From Acinetobacter rathckeae (GTDB lineage Bacteria; Pseudomonadota; Gammaproteobacteria; Pseudomonadales; Moraxellaceae), in assembly GCF_015627125.1 (NCBI RefSeq), contig NZ_VTDO01000006.1, positions 100,764-164,763 on the forward strand: 64,000 bases of DNA, written 5' to 3'. Positions 1 through 9,263 of the stretch are shown here, in pieces. Position 1 is the first letter of the stretch. The number at the start of each line of letters is the position of its first letter. The notes under the pieces are model-generated. The model was not told where the DNA came from. It did no database searches and saw only the letters and a program-made list of their open reading frames with translations. The position numbers and the translations under genes were made by a program.

Positions 1-1
1 T

Positions 2-787
2 GGCAATAACCCTTTATATTGGGGGCATCAGCTTGAACCACTAATTGCCGATTTCTATCAACAATATACAGGGCATAAAGTCAGACGAGTCAATGCGGTC
101 TTACAGCATCCTGATGAAGATAAGTCGTTTATGTTAGCCAATCTAGATTATGCTGTGACAGGTGCTGAAGACATTCAAATTTTAGAATGTAAAACCGCAG
201 GGCAATATGGAAGTAGGTTATGGAAGGATGGTGTACCACTGTATGTGCTTTGCCAAGTACAACATCAATTGGCAGTGACAGGTAAACAAGCTGCCCATGT
301 CTGTGTACTACTATGTGGTCATGAAACACAAATCTTTAAGGTCACACGCAATGAACAAGTCATTCAAGTCCTAATTCAGTCAGAGCGTTACTTTTGGCAG
401 TGTGTAACAGATGACCGACCACCTGAACCTGATGCATCAAAGTCAGCAGCCAGTGCCATTCAACAACTGTATCCGAAACATGAACCTTTAGAGAGTGAAG
501 ACTTTAAAGAAGATGGTTCAGCGAATAGCTTATTCGATGATCTCTTGCTTGAAAAAGAAAAGGTTGAAACACATCAAAAGCAATTTGAGTTGTTAAAACA
601 GCATATTCAAATGCGCATGAAGCATGCAGAAAAAGCCATCTTTCAACGAGGCATAGTGACGTGGAAAGCATCGAAAGACCGAGTGAGCTTAGACAGTAAG
701 AAGCTCCTTAAAGCACAGCCTGAACTGTTAGAGCAATATGGAGAGGTGAAAGAAGGCAGTCGTCGTTTTCAAATCTATACTGACTAG
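2..787 (+). CDS. YqaJ-like viral recombinase / phage-type exonuclease, 5' truncated by window edge
   Basis: The reading frame is open from base 2, and the first in-frame ATG (131) lies inside the conserved fold, so the gene starts upstream of the window. The visible part carries YqaJ-type nuclease signatures: a NLDYAV segment, then a LECKTA segment (the E-x-K of the PD-(D/E)xK core), and a GVPLYVLCQVQHQLAVTG stretch typical of lambda-exo/YqaJ proteins. Members resect double-stranded DNA ends for phage- or ICE-encoded annealing recombination. The last ~60 residues are charged and probably coiled. A strong terminator follows. Co-orientation with the next two genes points to a mobile-element module. 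Family is fairly sure; the specific role in this element is inferred. Confidence 0.8.
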   Translation, partial: GNNPLYWGHQLEPLIADFYQQYTGHKVRRVNAVLQHPDEDKSFMLANLDYAVTGAEDIQILECKTAGQYGSRLWKDGVPLYVLCQVQHQLAVTGKQAAHVCVLLCGHETQIFKVTRNEQVIQVLIQSERYFWQCVTDDRPPEPDASKSAASAIQQLYPKHEPLESEDFKEDGSANSLFDDLLLEKEKVETHQKQFELLKQHIQMRMKHAEKAIFQRGIVTWKASKDRVSLDSKKLLKAQPELLEQYGEVKEGSRRFQIYTD

Positions 788-856
788 ATCAATACAGATG
801 TTAGATGCTAAAAGCCTAAGTAGAGTAAAAAGCAATCCATAGCATAAACAAATCCA

Positions 857-886
857 TCCCACTGCCAACGCAGTGGGATTTTTTTA
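857..886 (+). terminator. Rho-independent terminator after the YqaJ-like gene
   Basis: A 9-bp perfect stem (TCCCACTGC / GCAGTGGGA) with a 4-nt loop is followed directly by a run of T residues. Confidence 0.85.
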
Positions 887-915
887 TAACTAAAGAAAAG
901 ATAAAGGTGATTTAG

Positions 916-1791
916 ATGATGAAAGGTTTATTAATCACACCGCCAGTGTTAGGCAGAATCAGCATTGGGCGTGTCGTTGAAAAGAATGGTAAACGTCAAC
1001 CTGAAAAAGATGATCAGTTCACCATTACTAGTCAGATTCAAAATAAGGAGGGGTGGGTAAAGCATCCCCTAGATGACAAGCTCAGAGTCAATAATGGTGA
1101 TGGGAAATTACGTCAGATTCCAGTACGGATGATCTTTAATGATCCTGAACTGAACTTACGTGCTGAATATAGTTTGTTTGACCGACAAACGGGTCGCCCA
1201 ATTTGTGTAGGTAATGGTGAGGTATGTCTTCGCGTGACACCGCAAGGTTTAGAAAAGCAAGTCTGTCCAACACCACACTTATGCCCGATGGGACAAAATG
1301 GTGCGTGTAAACCATATGGTCGTTTATATGTGAACTTAGATGAAAGTGATGAACTCGGTACATTTGTATTTAGAACCACAGGTTTTAATAGTATTCGTAC
1401 ACTTGCAGCACGGCTTGCTTATTATCAAGCAGCCTCAAAAGACCGTTTGTCATGTTTACCATTGCAATTGGTGCTCAGAGGAAAAAGCACAACGCAGAGT
1501 TATCGCACGCCAATTTATTATGTCGATTTAACTTTGCCTGAAGGGGTATCTTTACAAGATGCGATTCAACAAGCCAAAGAGTTAGATCAGAAAGCGAAAG
1601 AGAGTGGCTTTGACCAAAGCCAACTCGATGCTGTAGCGAAGTTGGGTTATCAAGCAGTATGTTTTGATTTGGAGGAAGCAGAAGAGGAGGTCATAGATGC
1701 AAGCGAAGATGCTCAACCATTAAAAGAACAGAAGATGGATGTCATGGATTTACAACATGGTTTGAAATCATCGGTTCAGTCTGTGAGTTGA
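916..1791 (+). CDS. Cys-rich mobile-element protein, possibly recombination-directionality-factor-like
   Basis: This 291-residue protein has a conserved-looking core (residues ~5-200) and an acidic, low-complexity tail. Near residues 115-135 it has a cysteine cluster of the form CPxxxLCPMGxNxxCKPYGRLYV, suggesting a metal site. I recall similar proteins in Acinetobacter genomic islands annotated loosely as hydrolase or metal-binding protein; a relation to Gp3-like recombination directionality factors is possible but I cannot show it here. It starts with tandem ATG codons (916 or 919) after an AAAGGTGA ribosome site. It sits between an exonuclease and an AlpA-like regulator, so a role in element recombination or excision is a reasonable guess only. 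Confidence 0.55.
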   Translation: MMKGLLITPPVLGRISIGRVVEKNGKRQPEKDDQFTITSQIQNKEGWVKHPLDDKLRVNNGDGKLRQIPVRMIFNDPELNLRAEYSLFDRQTGRPICVGNGEVCLRVTPQGLEKQVCPTPHLCPMGQNGACKPYGRLYVNLDESDELGTFVFRTTGFNSIRTLAARLAYYQAASKDRLSCLPLQLVLRGKSTTQSYRTPIYYVDLTLPEGVSLQDAIQQAKELDQKAKESGFDQSQLDAVAKLGYQAVCFDLEEAEEEVIDASEDAQPLKEQKMDVMDLQHGLKSSVQSVS

Positions 1792-1883
1792 GGCAGGAGG
1801 GTGATGGCTCAAATGGGTAGAAAAATAAAGCATTCCCCTATCATTTGAGCGTAATCCGACGCTCCGTAAAATGGAGAAGAGAC

Positions 1884-2111
1884 ATGACGACATTTGTAGG
1901 GCAAACTTTTCAGATGAATCAATTGATCAACATTAAACAGGTTGTTGAAATTCTTGGTATAAGCCGTTCAACGATTTACGAGATGATAGATGAAGACTCT
2001 CAATACTATGATTCAACATTTCCTAAAAAAGTAACCATTACATCTAAACGCATTGGTTGGTCAGCTTGGGAGATTCATCAGTGGATTGAAACGAAGTTAG
2101 CAACCCGTTGA
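1884..2111 (+). CDS. AlpA-family excisionase / transcriptional regulator
   Basis: A short basic protein (75 residues from this start) with a MerR/Xis-like winged helix: a VVEILGISRSTIYEMI helix-turn-helix, then FPKKVTITSKRIGWSAWEIHQWIE, the hallmark FPxxxxI..xxxGWxxxEIxxWI pattern of AlpA. AlpA proteins regulate prophage or integrative-element integrase genes and can aid excision. The frame is open from 1845, but ATG 1884 is preceded by a GGAGAAGA site at good spacing; ATG 1914 would also keep the whole DNA-binding domain. A terminator follows at once, so it ends its own transcript. It marks the neighbourhood as an integrative element. Confidence 0.85.
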   Translation: MTTFVGQTFQMNQLINIKQVVEILGISRSTIYEMIDEDSQYYDSTFPKKVTITSKRIGWSAWEIHQWIETKLATR

Positions 2112-2116
2112 GTGTA

Positions 2117-2140
2117 GGGAGCGAAAGCTCCCTTATTTTT
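2117..2140 (+). terminator. Rho-independent terminator after the AlpA-like gene
   Basis: The perfect hairpin GGGAGC-GAAA-GCTCCC carries a stable GNRA-type loop and is followed by TTATTTTT. Confidence 0.85.
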
Positions 2141-2253
2141 GCTTGATAATATTGAGAAAAGCAATGATGAGGCTAGTAAAATATAAGCTAAGTCGGCACA
2201 ATTAACGTTATATTTTTTTCAGTATTAAGCTGTAAAGCAAGTGGTATATTTTA

Positions 2254-4533
2254 ATGACAAATAACAATTTCTCTCAAGTGGCAGCTTTCATTTGGTCTGT
2301 TGCAGATTTACTACGTGGTGACTTTAGACAATCGCAATACGGACGTGTAATCTTGCCATTCACTTTGTTACGTCGTTTAGAGTGCGTACTTGAGCCAAGT
2401 AAGGATAAAGTGCTTGAAGCATATGAAAAAGTGAAAGATATGCCTTTGCCATCCGAAGCAAAAGAAAAAATGCTGTTGCAGTCCACAGATGGTTTATCTT
2501 TTTTTAATAGCTCAGCACTTGATTTAAATAAGTTAGGAAAAAAAGATATTCGAGCGAATCTAAGTAACTATATTCAGCATTTTTCAAAAGATGCTCGTGA
2601 AATTTTTGAATATTTTAAATTTGATACATTTATAGACTTATTAGACGACGCAAACCTACTTTATAAAGTTATACAAAAATTTGCGAATACCGACTTAAGC
2701 CCACAAAGTATTTCTAACCATGATATGGGCTTAATATTTGAAGAATTGATTCGTCGCTTTGCTGAAAGTTCTAATGAAACAGCAGGGGAACACTTTACAC
2801 CACGAGATATTGTAAGACTTACTACAGGACTTATTTTTAGCCAAGATGATGAGGTTTTAAATAAAGATGGCGTGATACGAACCATTTATGACCCAACCGC
2901 AGGAACTGGAGGCTTTTTATCTTCGGGGACGGAATATGTGCATGAACACAATCCTGAAGCGGTGATGCGTGTGTTTGGGCAGGAGTTAAATCCAGAATCC
3001 TATGCTATTTGTAAAGCCGATATGCTCATTAAAGGTCAGGATGTACGCCGTATTAAATTGGGAAACACCTTATCTAATGACCAACTGGCGTATGAAAAGT
3101 TTGATTATATGTTGTCTAATCCGCCATTTGGTGTGGACTGGAAAAAGATTGAACAAGACATCAAAGACGAGCATGAACAAAAAGGCTTTGAAGGACGTTT
3201 TGGTGCAGGATTACCGCGCGTGTCAGATGGTTCATTATTATTTTTAATGCACTTGATCAGCAAAATGCGTCAACCTGAGGCAGGGAATGATCAAGGTAGC
3301 CGTATTGGAATTATTTTAAATGGTTCACCTTTATTTACAGGCAGTGCGGGTAGTGGTGAAAGTGAAATTCGTCGTTATATTTTAGAAGCCGATTTGCTCG
3401 AAGCGATTATTGCCCTGCCTACAGATATGTTTTATAACACTGGCATAGCAACCTATATTTGGGTACTCAGCAACAAAAAAGAGCTTAAACGTAAAGGTAA
3501 AGTGCATCTAATTAATGCCACAAATCTTAGTTCAAAAATGCGTAAATCGCTTGGTTCTAAACGTAATTATTTAACAGATGCAGAAATACGAACCATCACT
3601 CAAAATTATGGTGATTTTGAAATTGTGGATACACTCACTTTAGATGGTGAAAGTGAACAGCAAAAACCATTCTCAAGTAAAATTTTTAATAGTTATGAAT
3701 TTGGCTATCGTCGTGTAACTATTGAACGTCCATTACGTTTATCGGCACAGCTTAGCAATGAGCGCATTGCAAGCTTACGTTTTGCACCAAAGCCTTTTAA
3801 TGCAGTCATGCAAAATGTATATGAAACTTATGGTAAAGCTTGGATAGAAACAAGCTATGGTCAGTTCAGTGAAGACCAAAAAATTGAAATTCGCGCACTC
3901 ATTAAAGCAGAATTTAGCGAACTAAAAGAAAAAGATATTAAAACGGTACTTGAGCCAAAACTTTGGTTAGACCAACGGACGCTTTTACGCAAAGCAGAAG
4001 CCTTACAAACCAACATGGGTACAGCACAAAGTGATGATTTTAATATCTTTGATGAGCAACTTAAACAGGCTTTAAAAGATTGTAATGAAAAACTCGAAAC
4101 CAAAGAGAAAAAACAATTTTTAGATGCTGTGACTTGGAAAAACCAAGATGCAGAACCTGTGGTTAAAAAAGTGATAAAAAGTGCCACAAACCCGCTATAT
4201 GGTCAGTTTAGTTACAAAGGTAACGTGGTGGAATTTGTGCAAGATGGTGATTTGCGCGATGCAGAGAATATTGCCCTAGACCCAAGCCAAACGACGATAG
4301 ATTTAATCGAATCTTATTTTAAACGTGAAGTACAACCGCATGTGCCTGATGCGTGGATTAATGCAGATAAGCGTGATGCCCAAGACGATGAGATAGGTAT
4401 AGTGGGGTATGAAATTCCGTTTAACCGCCATTTTTATGTGTATGAACCACCACGAGATTTAAGCGAAATTGATGCCGATTTAGATAAGATTAGCCGTGAA
4501 ATTATGGCACTTCTTCAAGAGGTGCATTCTTAA
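2254..4533 (+). CDS. hsdM: Type I restriction-modification system methyltransferase subunit
   Basis: HsdM transfers methyl groups from S-adenosylmethionine to adenine N6 as part of the HsdM2S complex. The 759-residue protein shows an N-terminal HsdM helical domain (residues ~5-140), SAM motif I DPTAGTGG at 213-220 and catalytic motif IV NPPFG at 289-293. It is longer than the classic ~500-530-residue HsdM; the extra C-terminal ~250 residues are helical and charged, as in the larger HsdM subfamily found with ~1080-residue HsdR proteins. The stop codon overlaps the hsdS start (TAATG), implying translational coupling. Family assignment is secure; the recognition sequence cannot be read from the sequence. 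Confidence 0.96.
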   Translation: MTNNNFSQVAAFIWSVADLLRGDFRQSQYGRVILPFTLLRRLECVLEPSKDKVLEAYEKVKDMPLPSEAKEKMLLQSTDGLSFFNSSALDLNKLGKKDIRANLSNYIQHFSKDAREIFEYFKFDTFIDLLDDANLLYKVIQKFANTDLSPQSISNHDMGLIFEELIRRFAESSNETAGEHFTPRDIVRLTTGLIFSQDDEVLNKDGVIRTIYDPTAGTGGFLSSGTEYVHEHNPEAVMRVFGQELNPESYAICKADMLIKGQDVRRIKLGNTLSNDQLAYEKFDYMLSNPPFGVDWKKIEQDIKDEHEQKGFEGRFGAGLPRVSDGSLLFLMHLISKMRQPEAGNDQGSRIGIILNGSPLFTGSAGSGESEIRRYILEADLLEAIIALPTDMFYNTGIATYIWVLSNKKELKRKGKVHLINATNLSSKMRKSLGSKRNYLTDAEIRTITQNYGDFEIVDTLTLDGESEQQKPFSSKIFNSYEFGYRRVTIERPLRLSAQLSNERIASLRFAPKPFNAVMQNVYETYGKAWIETSYGQFSEDQKIEIRALIKAEFSELKEKDIKTVLEPKLWLDQRTLLRKAEALQTNMGTAQSDDFNIFDEQLKQALKDCNEKLETKEKKQFLDAVTWKNQDAEPVVKKVIKSATNPLYGQFSYKGNVVEFVQDGDLRDAENIALDPSQTTIDLIESYFKREVQPHVPDAWINADKRDAQDDEIGIVGYEIPFNRHFYVYEPPRDLSEIDADLDKISREIMALLQEVHS

Positions 4534-5930
4534 TGGTTAATAAAATGGCGAAGTATCAGAAATATGCAGAGTATAAAGATTCGGGTGTGGAGTGGTTGGG
4601 GGAAATTCCGAGTCATTGGGAGTTTTTTTCATTAAAGAGAGCTGTAAATAAATGTACGAATGGTTTTTGGGGAGCAGAACCTAATGGAGATAATGATCTA
4701 TGTGTATTAAGGGTTGCTGACTTTAATAGAAATAATTTTGAAATTAATTTAGATAAACTTACTTACAGATCAATTCTTTCTAAAGAAGCTGAAAATAGAC
4801 TATTGAAAAAAGGAGACTTATTAATTGAAAAATCAGGTGGTGGTGAAAAAACATTGGTAGGGTGTGTTGTTCAATTTAATGAAGATTTTCCTGCGATTAC
4901 CTCAAATTTTGTCGCAAAAATGACTCCTAGTATGAGTATGAATAGTCGTTACATAACATATGCATTTTCACACCTATATGCAGGTCGTGTAAATTTTTCT
5001 GCTATTAAACAGACTACAGGGATTCAAAATTTAGATTCTGAAGCTTATTTGATGGAAAAATTTTGCTTTCCATCTAAAAATGAACAAACCCAAATCGCCA
5101 ATTTCCTCGACCATGAAACCGCAAAAATTGACACACTCATAGCCAAACAAAAAAAGCTGATTGAATTACTCCAAGAAAAACACCAAGCGGTGATTAGTCA
5201 TGCGGTGACTAAAGGCCTAAACCCTAATGTAAAAATGAAAGATTCAGGGGTTGAATGGTTGGGGGAGGTGCCTGAGCATTGGAAAGTATCAAAATTAAAA
5301 TACGAAAGCGAAGTCGTGGATTGTAGAAATAAAACTCCTGAGTACTTTGATGATGGGGAGTATTTTGTAGTTCGTACAACTAATGTCAAAAATCAAGAAT
5401 TAAATTTCAAGGGTGCGTTGTATACGGATAAGAGGAATTTCGATATATGGACGCAAAGAGGTGTTCCCCCTGTAGGGTCAATTCTTTTTACTCGTGAAGC
5501 TCCAACAGGACAAGTGTGCTTAGTACCTGATACTTTAAAATTCTGTATGGGGCAAAGAATGATGAATTTCATTGCTTATGAAAGTTATTATGGAAATTAT
5601 TTATTTGATTACTTAATTTCGGACTGTCTAGATCGTTATATCAACAGTGTTTCCCATGGTAGTACTGTATCGCATTTACGCGTCGAGCAAGTTGAAAATA
5701 TCCCTGTACTTGTACCGAGTAAAGAGGAAATTAAAGAAATGCACTTTCATATTTTAAAAATTAAACAGCAATTTAATATTTTAGAACAAAAAACATTGGA
5801 AACAATTGATCTACTACAAGAACGCCGTACAGCACTTATTTCCGCAGCCGTCACAGGAAAAATAGACGTTCGGCATTGGCAAAACCCAAATAAAAATAAT
5901 AATCAAGAGAATATGGAGTGCAGTACATGA
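4533..5930 (+). CDS. hsdS: Type I restriction-modification specificity subunit
   Basis: HsdS carries the DNA-recognition half-sites. It has the usual two-repeat layout: each target-recognition domain is introduced by a near-identical motif, YKDSGVEWLGEIPSHW near residue 10 and MKDSGVEWLGEVPEHW near residue 235. Each ends in a long helix (an ETAKIDTLIAKQKKLIELL-like coil around 190-215 and another at the C-terminus) that spaces the half-sites. The length of 465 residues is normal, so this looks intact. The start overlaps the hsdM stop by one base and the end overlaps hsdR by four. The two repeated motifs are obvious sites for domain-shuffling recombination, which would change sequence specificity. 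Confidence 0.95.
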   Translation: MVNKMAKYQKYAEYKDSGVEWLGEIPSHWEFFSLKRAVNKCTNGFWGAEPNGDNDLCVLRVADFNRNNFEINLDKLTYRSILSKEAENRLLKKGDLLIEKSGGGEKTLVGCVVQFNEDFPAITSNFVAKMTPSMSMNSRYITYAFSHLYAGRVNFSAIKQTTGIQNLDSEAYLMEKFCFPSKNEQTQIANFLDHETAKIDTLIAKQKKLIELLQEKHQAVISHAVTKGLNPNVKMKDSGVEWLGEVPEHWKVSKLKYESEVVDCRNKTPEYFDDGEYFVVRTTNVKNQELNFKGALYTDKRNFDIWTQRGVPPVGSILFTREAPTGQVCLVPDTLKFCMGQRMMNFIAYESYYGNYLFDYLISDCLDRYINSVSHGSTVSHLRVEQVENIPVLVPSKEEIKEMHFHILKIKQQFNILEQKTLETIDLLQERRTALISAAVTGKIDVRHWQNPNKNNNQENMECST

Positions 5931-8900
5931 AATCAGATGCAACTTTAGAAAGCATTTTTCAACAAGACATTATTACGCAAATGCAAAGCCATGGTTGGCA
6001 TGTAGGCTCAGCACAACACTATCACCGTGAAAAGGCGTTATACCCACAAGACGTTTTAGACTTTGTACAAAAAACACAACAGCCCGAGTGGCAGAAGTTT
6101 AAAACAATTTTTCCAAATGATACCGAACGTCATTTTTTAGACACCGTTGTAGCTCAACTTAAAAAAGCCAATAGCAATGCCACCGATATAGAATCTCGCA
6201 GTTACGGTACATTAGGCGTATTACGGCATGGGCTGAAAACACGAGGTACACGGTTTTCATTTTGCCAGTTTAAACCTGAGCATGGTTTAAACCCTGAACT
6301 GTATGAAAATTATAAACAAAATATTTGCCGTGTAGTGCCCGAAGTGGTCTATAGCCCACACGCAACTAAAGCAGAACTTGAAGCCACAGGAAAACAAGCC
6401 AGAAAATGGCGTATAGATTTAGTCTTATTTATTAATGGTTTTCCTGTAGCAACTTTAGAGCTTAAGTCCGAATTTAAACAAGCTGTGCAAAATGCCATGG
6501 CACAGTATAAAAAAACACGTTTACCGAAAGACCCCGAAACCAACAAACCAGAACCACTTTTAACTTTTAAGCGTGGGGCATTGGTACACTTTGCCGTAAG
6601 CCAGTATGACGTATATATGGCAACCCATTTAAATGGTGATGACACTTACTTTTTACCTTTTAATAAAGGTACTAAAGAACAAGGTGCAGGTAATGATGTA
6701 CCCGAAGATATAAATGAGTACGCAACAGGCTATTTGTGGAATGAGGTGCTAACACCCGACAGCTTATTAAATATTATTGGCAACTTTATTCATTTACAGA
6801 TAGAAGAAAAGGAAGACTGGGAGGGACGAAAATACAAAAAAGAAAGTCTAATTTTTCCACGCTATCATCAATGGAAAGTAGTGACCAAATTGGTTGAAGA
6901 CTCTTTAACAGAAGGTACAGGACAAAAATACTTAATTCAGCATAGTGCAGGTTCGGGTAAATCAAACTCGATTGCATGGACAGCACATCAGCTCTCTAGT
7001 TTGTATGATGCAAGCCACAAAAAGATGTTTGATTCAGTGATCGTTGTGACTGATAGAACGGTTTTAGATGATCAGTTACAAGACACCATTTATCAGTTTG
7101 AACATGCGAGTGGTGTAGTCGGGAGAATTAACAATAAAGAAGGTGATGGTTCTAAGTCTGAAAAGTTAGCCAAAGCCTTAGAAATGGCACAGCCAATTAT
7201 TATTGTGACTATTCAAACCTTTCCTTATGTTTTACGTGCGATTGAAAACAGCAGTCGTTTAAAAGAACGTCATTATGCAGTCATTGCGGATGAAGCACAT
7301 TCTTCACAAAGTGGTTCAACAGCACGACAGCTTAAAGAAACGTTGATGTTAGATGAGCGAAATGAAGATGATGAACTGAGTGCAGAAGATGTGATTGATT
7401 CTGTCATGGCTTCACGTAAAGGTAGTCAGAATTTAAGCTTTTATGCCTTTACAGCAACGCCAAAAGATAAAACGTTACAGCTATTTGGACGTTTACCGAA
7501 TCCTACATTGCCAGCATCTAAGACCAATAAGCCCGAAGCGTATCATGTGTATTCCATGCGCCAAGCGATTGAAGAAGGTTTTATTTTAGATGTGCTTAAA
7601 AACTATACCAACTATAAAGTGATTTATAAGCTCAAACAGAAAGTTGAAGAAAAAGATGATCAGGTTGATGCTAAAAAGGCCAAGATAAAGCTGAATCAAT
7701 GGGTACGCTTACATGACCATAATATCTCACAAAAAGTCCGTATCATTATTGAGCATTTTAAAAAGAATGTAATGGGCTTACTGGGCGGTCAGGCGAAAGC
7801 AATGGTTGTGACTAGCTCACGTAAAGAGGCTGTACGCTATAAACAAGCCTTTGATAAATATGTAACAGAGCAAAATTATGCCAACATTCAAGCAATGGTT
7901 GCTTTTTCAGGTGAAGTGAAATTTACAGAGCATGATGCCGATAGCACGCATTTGATGGGGCAGAAGTTTACTGAAAGTAATACGAACCCAAACTTGAAAG
8001 GGCGTGACATGCGAAAAGCATTTAACAGCGATGATTTTCAAGTCATGATTGTTGCTAATAAATTTCAAACTGGTTTTGACCAACCTAAGCTTTGTGCAAT
8101 GTATGTCGATAAAAAATTGGGTGGTGTGGAATGCGTGCAAACATTATCGCGTTTAAACCGTACTTATCCTGGTAAAGCAGAGTCAGGTACATTTGTATTA
8201 GATTTTTTTAATGAACCCGAAGAAATTTTGGATGCTTTCCAACCTTACTATCAAACGGCAGAACTTGCAGATGTATCTAATCCAGATATTGTATATGACT
8301 TGGCTGAAAAGCTAAAAGCAGCCCACATTTTTATGATGAATGAAATTGAACAATTTGTTGAAGCTTTTTATCGTAAAAATAAATCGAATGCGGTGCTTTC
8401 CAATATTTGTAAACCAGCTAAGCAGCGTTGGCAACAGCGTTATGCTCAAGCACTTAATGATTATAAAGTGACTAAAGATCGTTTGGAAATTGCCAAGAGA
8501 ACAGAGGAACCTGTGCTAATTGCGAATGCTGAAAAAGAGTTTTCTGAAGCAAAGAAAGCACGAGAAACGCTCGAGATTTTTAGAAAAGACTTAGGTAGCT
8601 TTACTCGTTTTTATGAGTTTATGTCACAGATTGTGGAATATAACGATAAAGAGTTAGAGAAAATGAGTTTGTTTGCTCGTAGCTTACGCCCTTTGTTACG
8701 TGAGCAAGAAGCAGATGAAGAAGAGATTGATTTGAGTAACGTATCGATGAGTCACTATCGTCTTTCAAAAATTCGTCAACAAGATATTCAACTCAAAACC
8801 AATAGTACTGAGCATAAGATAGAGCCAGCTAATGATGTTGGATCTGCAAAGGCGAAAGATAAGACAGAAGACTTTTTATCGGTGATTTTACAGCGTGTAA

Positions 8901-9178
8901 ATGATGTGTTTATTACTGACAAGCTGACAGATCAGGACATGATTAATTATGTCCACACTGTAGCAGGTAAAATGTCTGAAAATGCCAGAATGATGAAACA
9001 AATCAAAGAGAACCCACGACAACTGGCTATGTTGGGTGAATTTGATGATGCTTTAGGAAATGCAGTATTTGATAGTAATACAGCACATACAGAGCAAATG
9101 ACACAATTGATTAGCGATCCTGCCAAGATGAAGCAGTTTGCAAATATTATTTATGATGTGTTGCTGAGTAAAGGTTAA
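5927..9178 (+). CDS. hsdR: Type I restriction endonuclease subunit (translocase/nuclease)
   Basis: HsdR pumps DNA and cuts it when the HsdMS core meets unmethylated sites. The 1083-residue protein has an N-terminal PD-(D/E)xK nuclease domain (D164 and E178-x-K180 in the IDLVLF...LELKS segment), a superfamily 2 helicase with Walker A HSAGSGKS at 339-346 and DEAH at 455-458, a second RecA-like domain containing FQTGFDQPKLC, and a helical C-terminus that contacts HsdM. I chose ATG 5927 over the in-frame GTG at 5918 because it forms an ATGA overlap with hsdS and has GGAG eight bases upstream. No frameshift or lost motif is visible, so the system appears functional. Confidence 0.95.
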   Translation: MKSDATLESIFQQDIITQMQSHGWHVGSAQHYHREKALYPQDVLDFVQKTQQPEWQKFKTIFPNDTERHFLDTVVAQLKKANSNATDIESRSYGTLGVLRHGLKTRGTRFSFCQFKPEHGLNPELYENYKQNICRVVPEVVYSPHATKAELEATGKQARKWRIDLVLFINGFPVATLELKSEFKQAVQNAMAQYKKTRLPKDPETNKPEPLLTFKRGALVHFAVSQYDVYMATHLNGDDTYFLPFNKGTKEQGAGNDVPEDINEYATGYLWNEVLTPDSLLNIIGNFIHLQIEEKEDWEGRKYKKESLIFPRYHQWKVVTKLVEDSLTEGTGQKYLIQHSAGSGKSNSIAWTAHQLSSLYDASHKKMFDSVIVVTDRTVLDDQLQDTIYQFEHASGVVGRINNKEGDGSKSEKLAKALEMAQPIIIVTIQTFPYVLRAIENSSRLKERHYAVIADEAHSSQSGSTARQLKETLMLDERNEDDELSAEDVIDSVMASRKGSQNLSFYAFTATPKDKTLQLFGRLPNPTLPASKTNKPEAYHVYSMRQAIEEGFILDVLKNYTNYKVIYKLKQKVEEKDDQVDAKKAKIKLNQWVRLHDHNISQKVRIIIEHFKKNVMGLLGGQAKAMVVTSSRKEAVRYKQAFDKYVTEQNYANIQAMVAFSGEVKFTEHDADSTHLMGQKFTESNTNPNLKGRDMRKAFNSDDFQVMIVANKFQTGFDQPKLCAMYVDKKLGGVECVQTLSRLNRTYPGKAESGTFVLDFFNEPEEILDAFQPYYQTAELADVSNPDIVYDLAEKLKAAHIFMMNEIEQFVEAFYRKNKSNAVLSNICKPAKQRWQQRYAQALNDYKVTKDRLEIAKRTEEPVLIANAEKEFSEAKKARETLEIFRKDLGSFTRFYEFMSQIVEYNDKELEKMSLFARSLRPLLREQEADEEEIDLSNVSMSHYRLSKIRQQDIQLKTNSTEHKIEPANDVGSAKAKDKTEDFLSVILQRVNDVFITDKLTDQDMINYVHTVAGKMSENARMMKQIKENPRQLAMLGEFDDALGNAVFDSNTAHTEQMTQLISDPAKMKQFANIIYDVLLSKG

Positions 9179-9263
9179 CTTGCTTACAAGCTTAAATAAG
9201 ATTTGAAAGGTTTAAGCTAAAATAGCTACGTTAATAAGTGGAAATTGTAGAAGGTATTGACTG

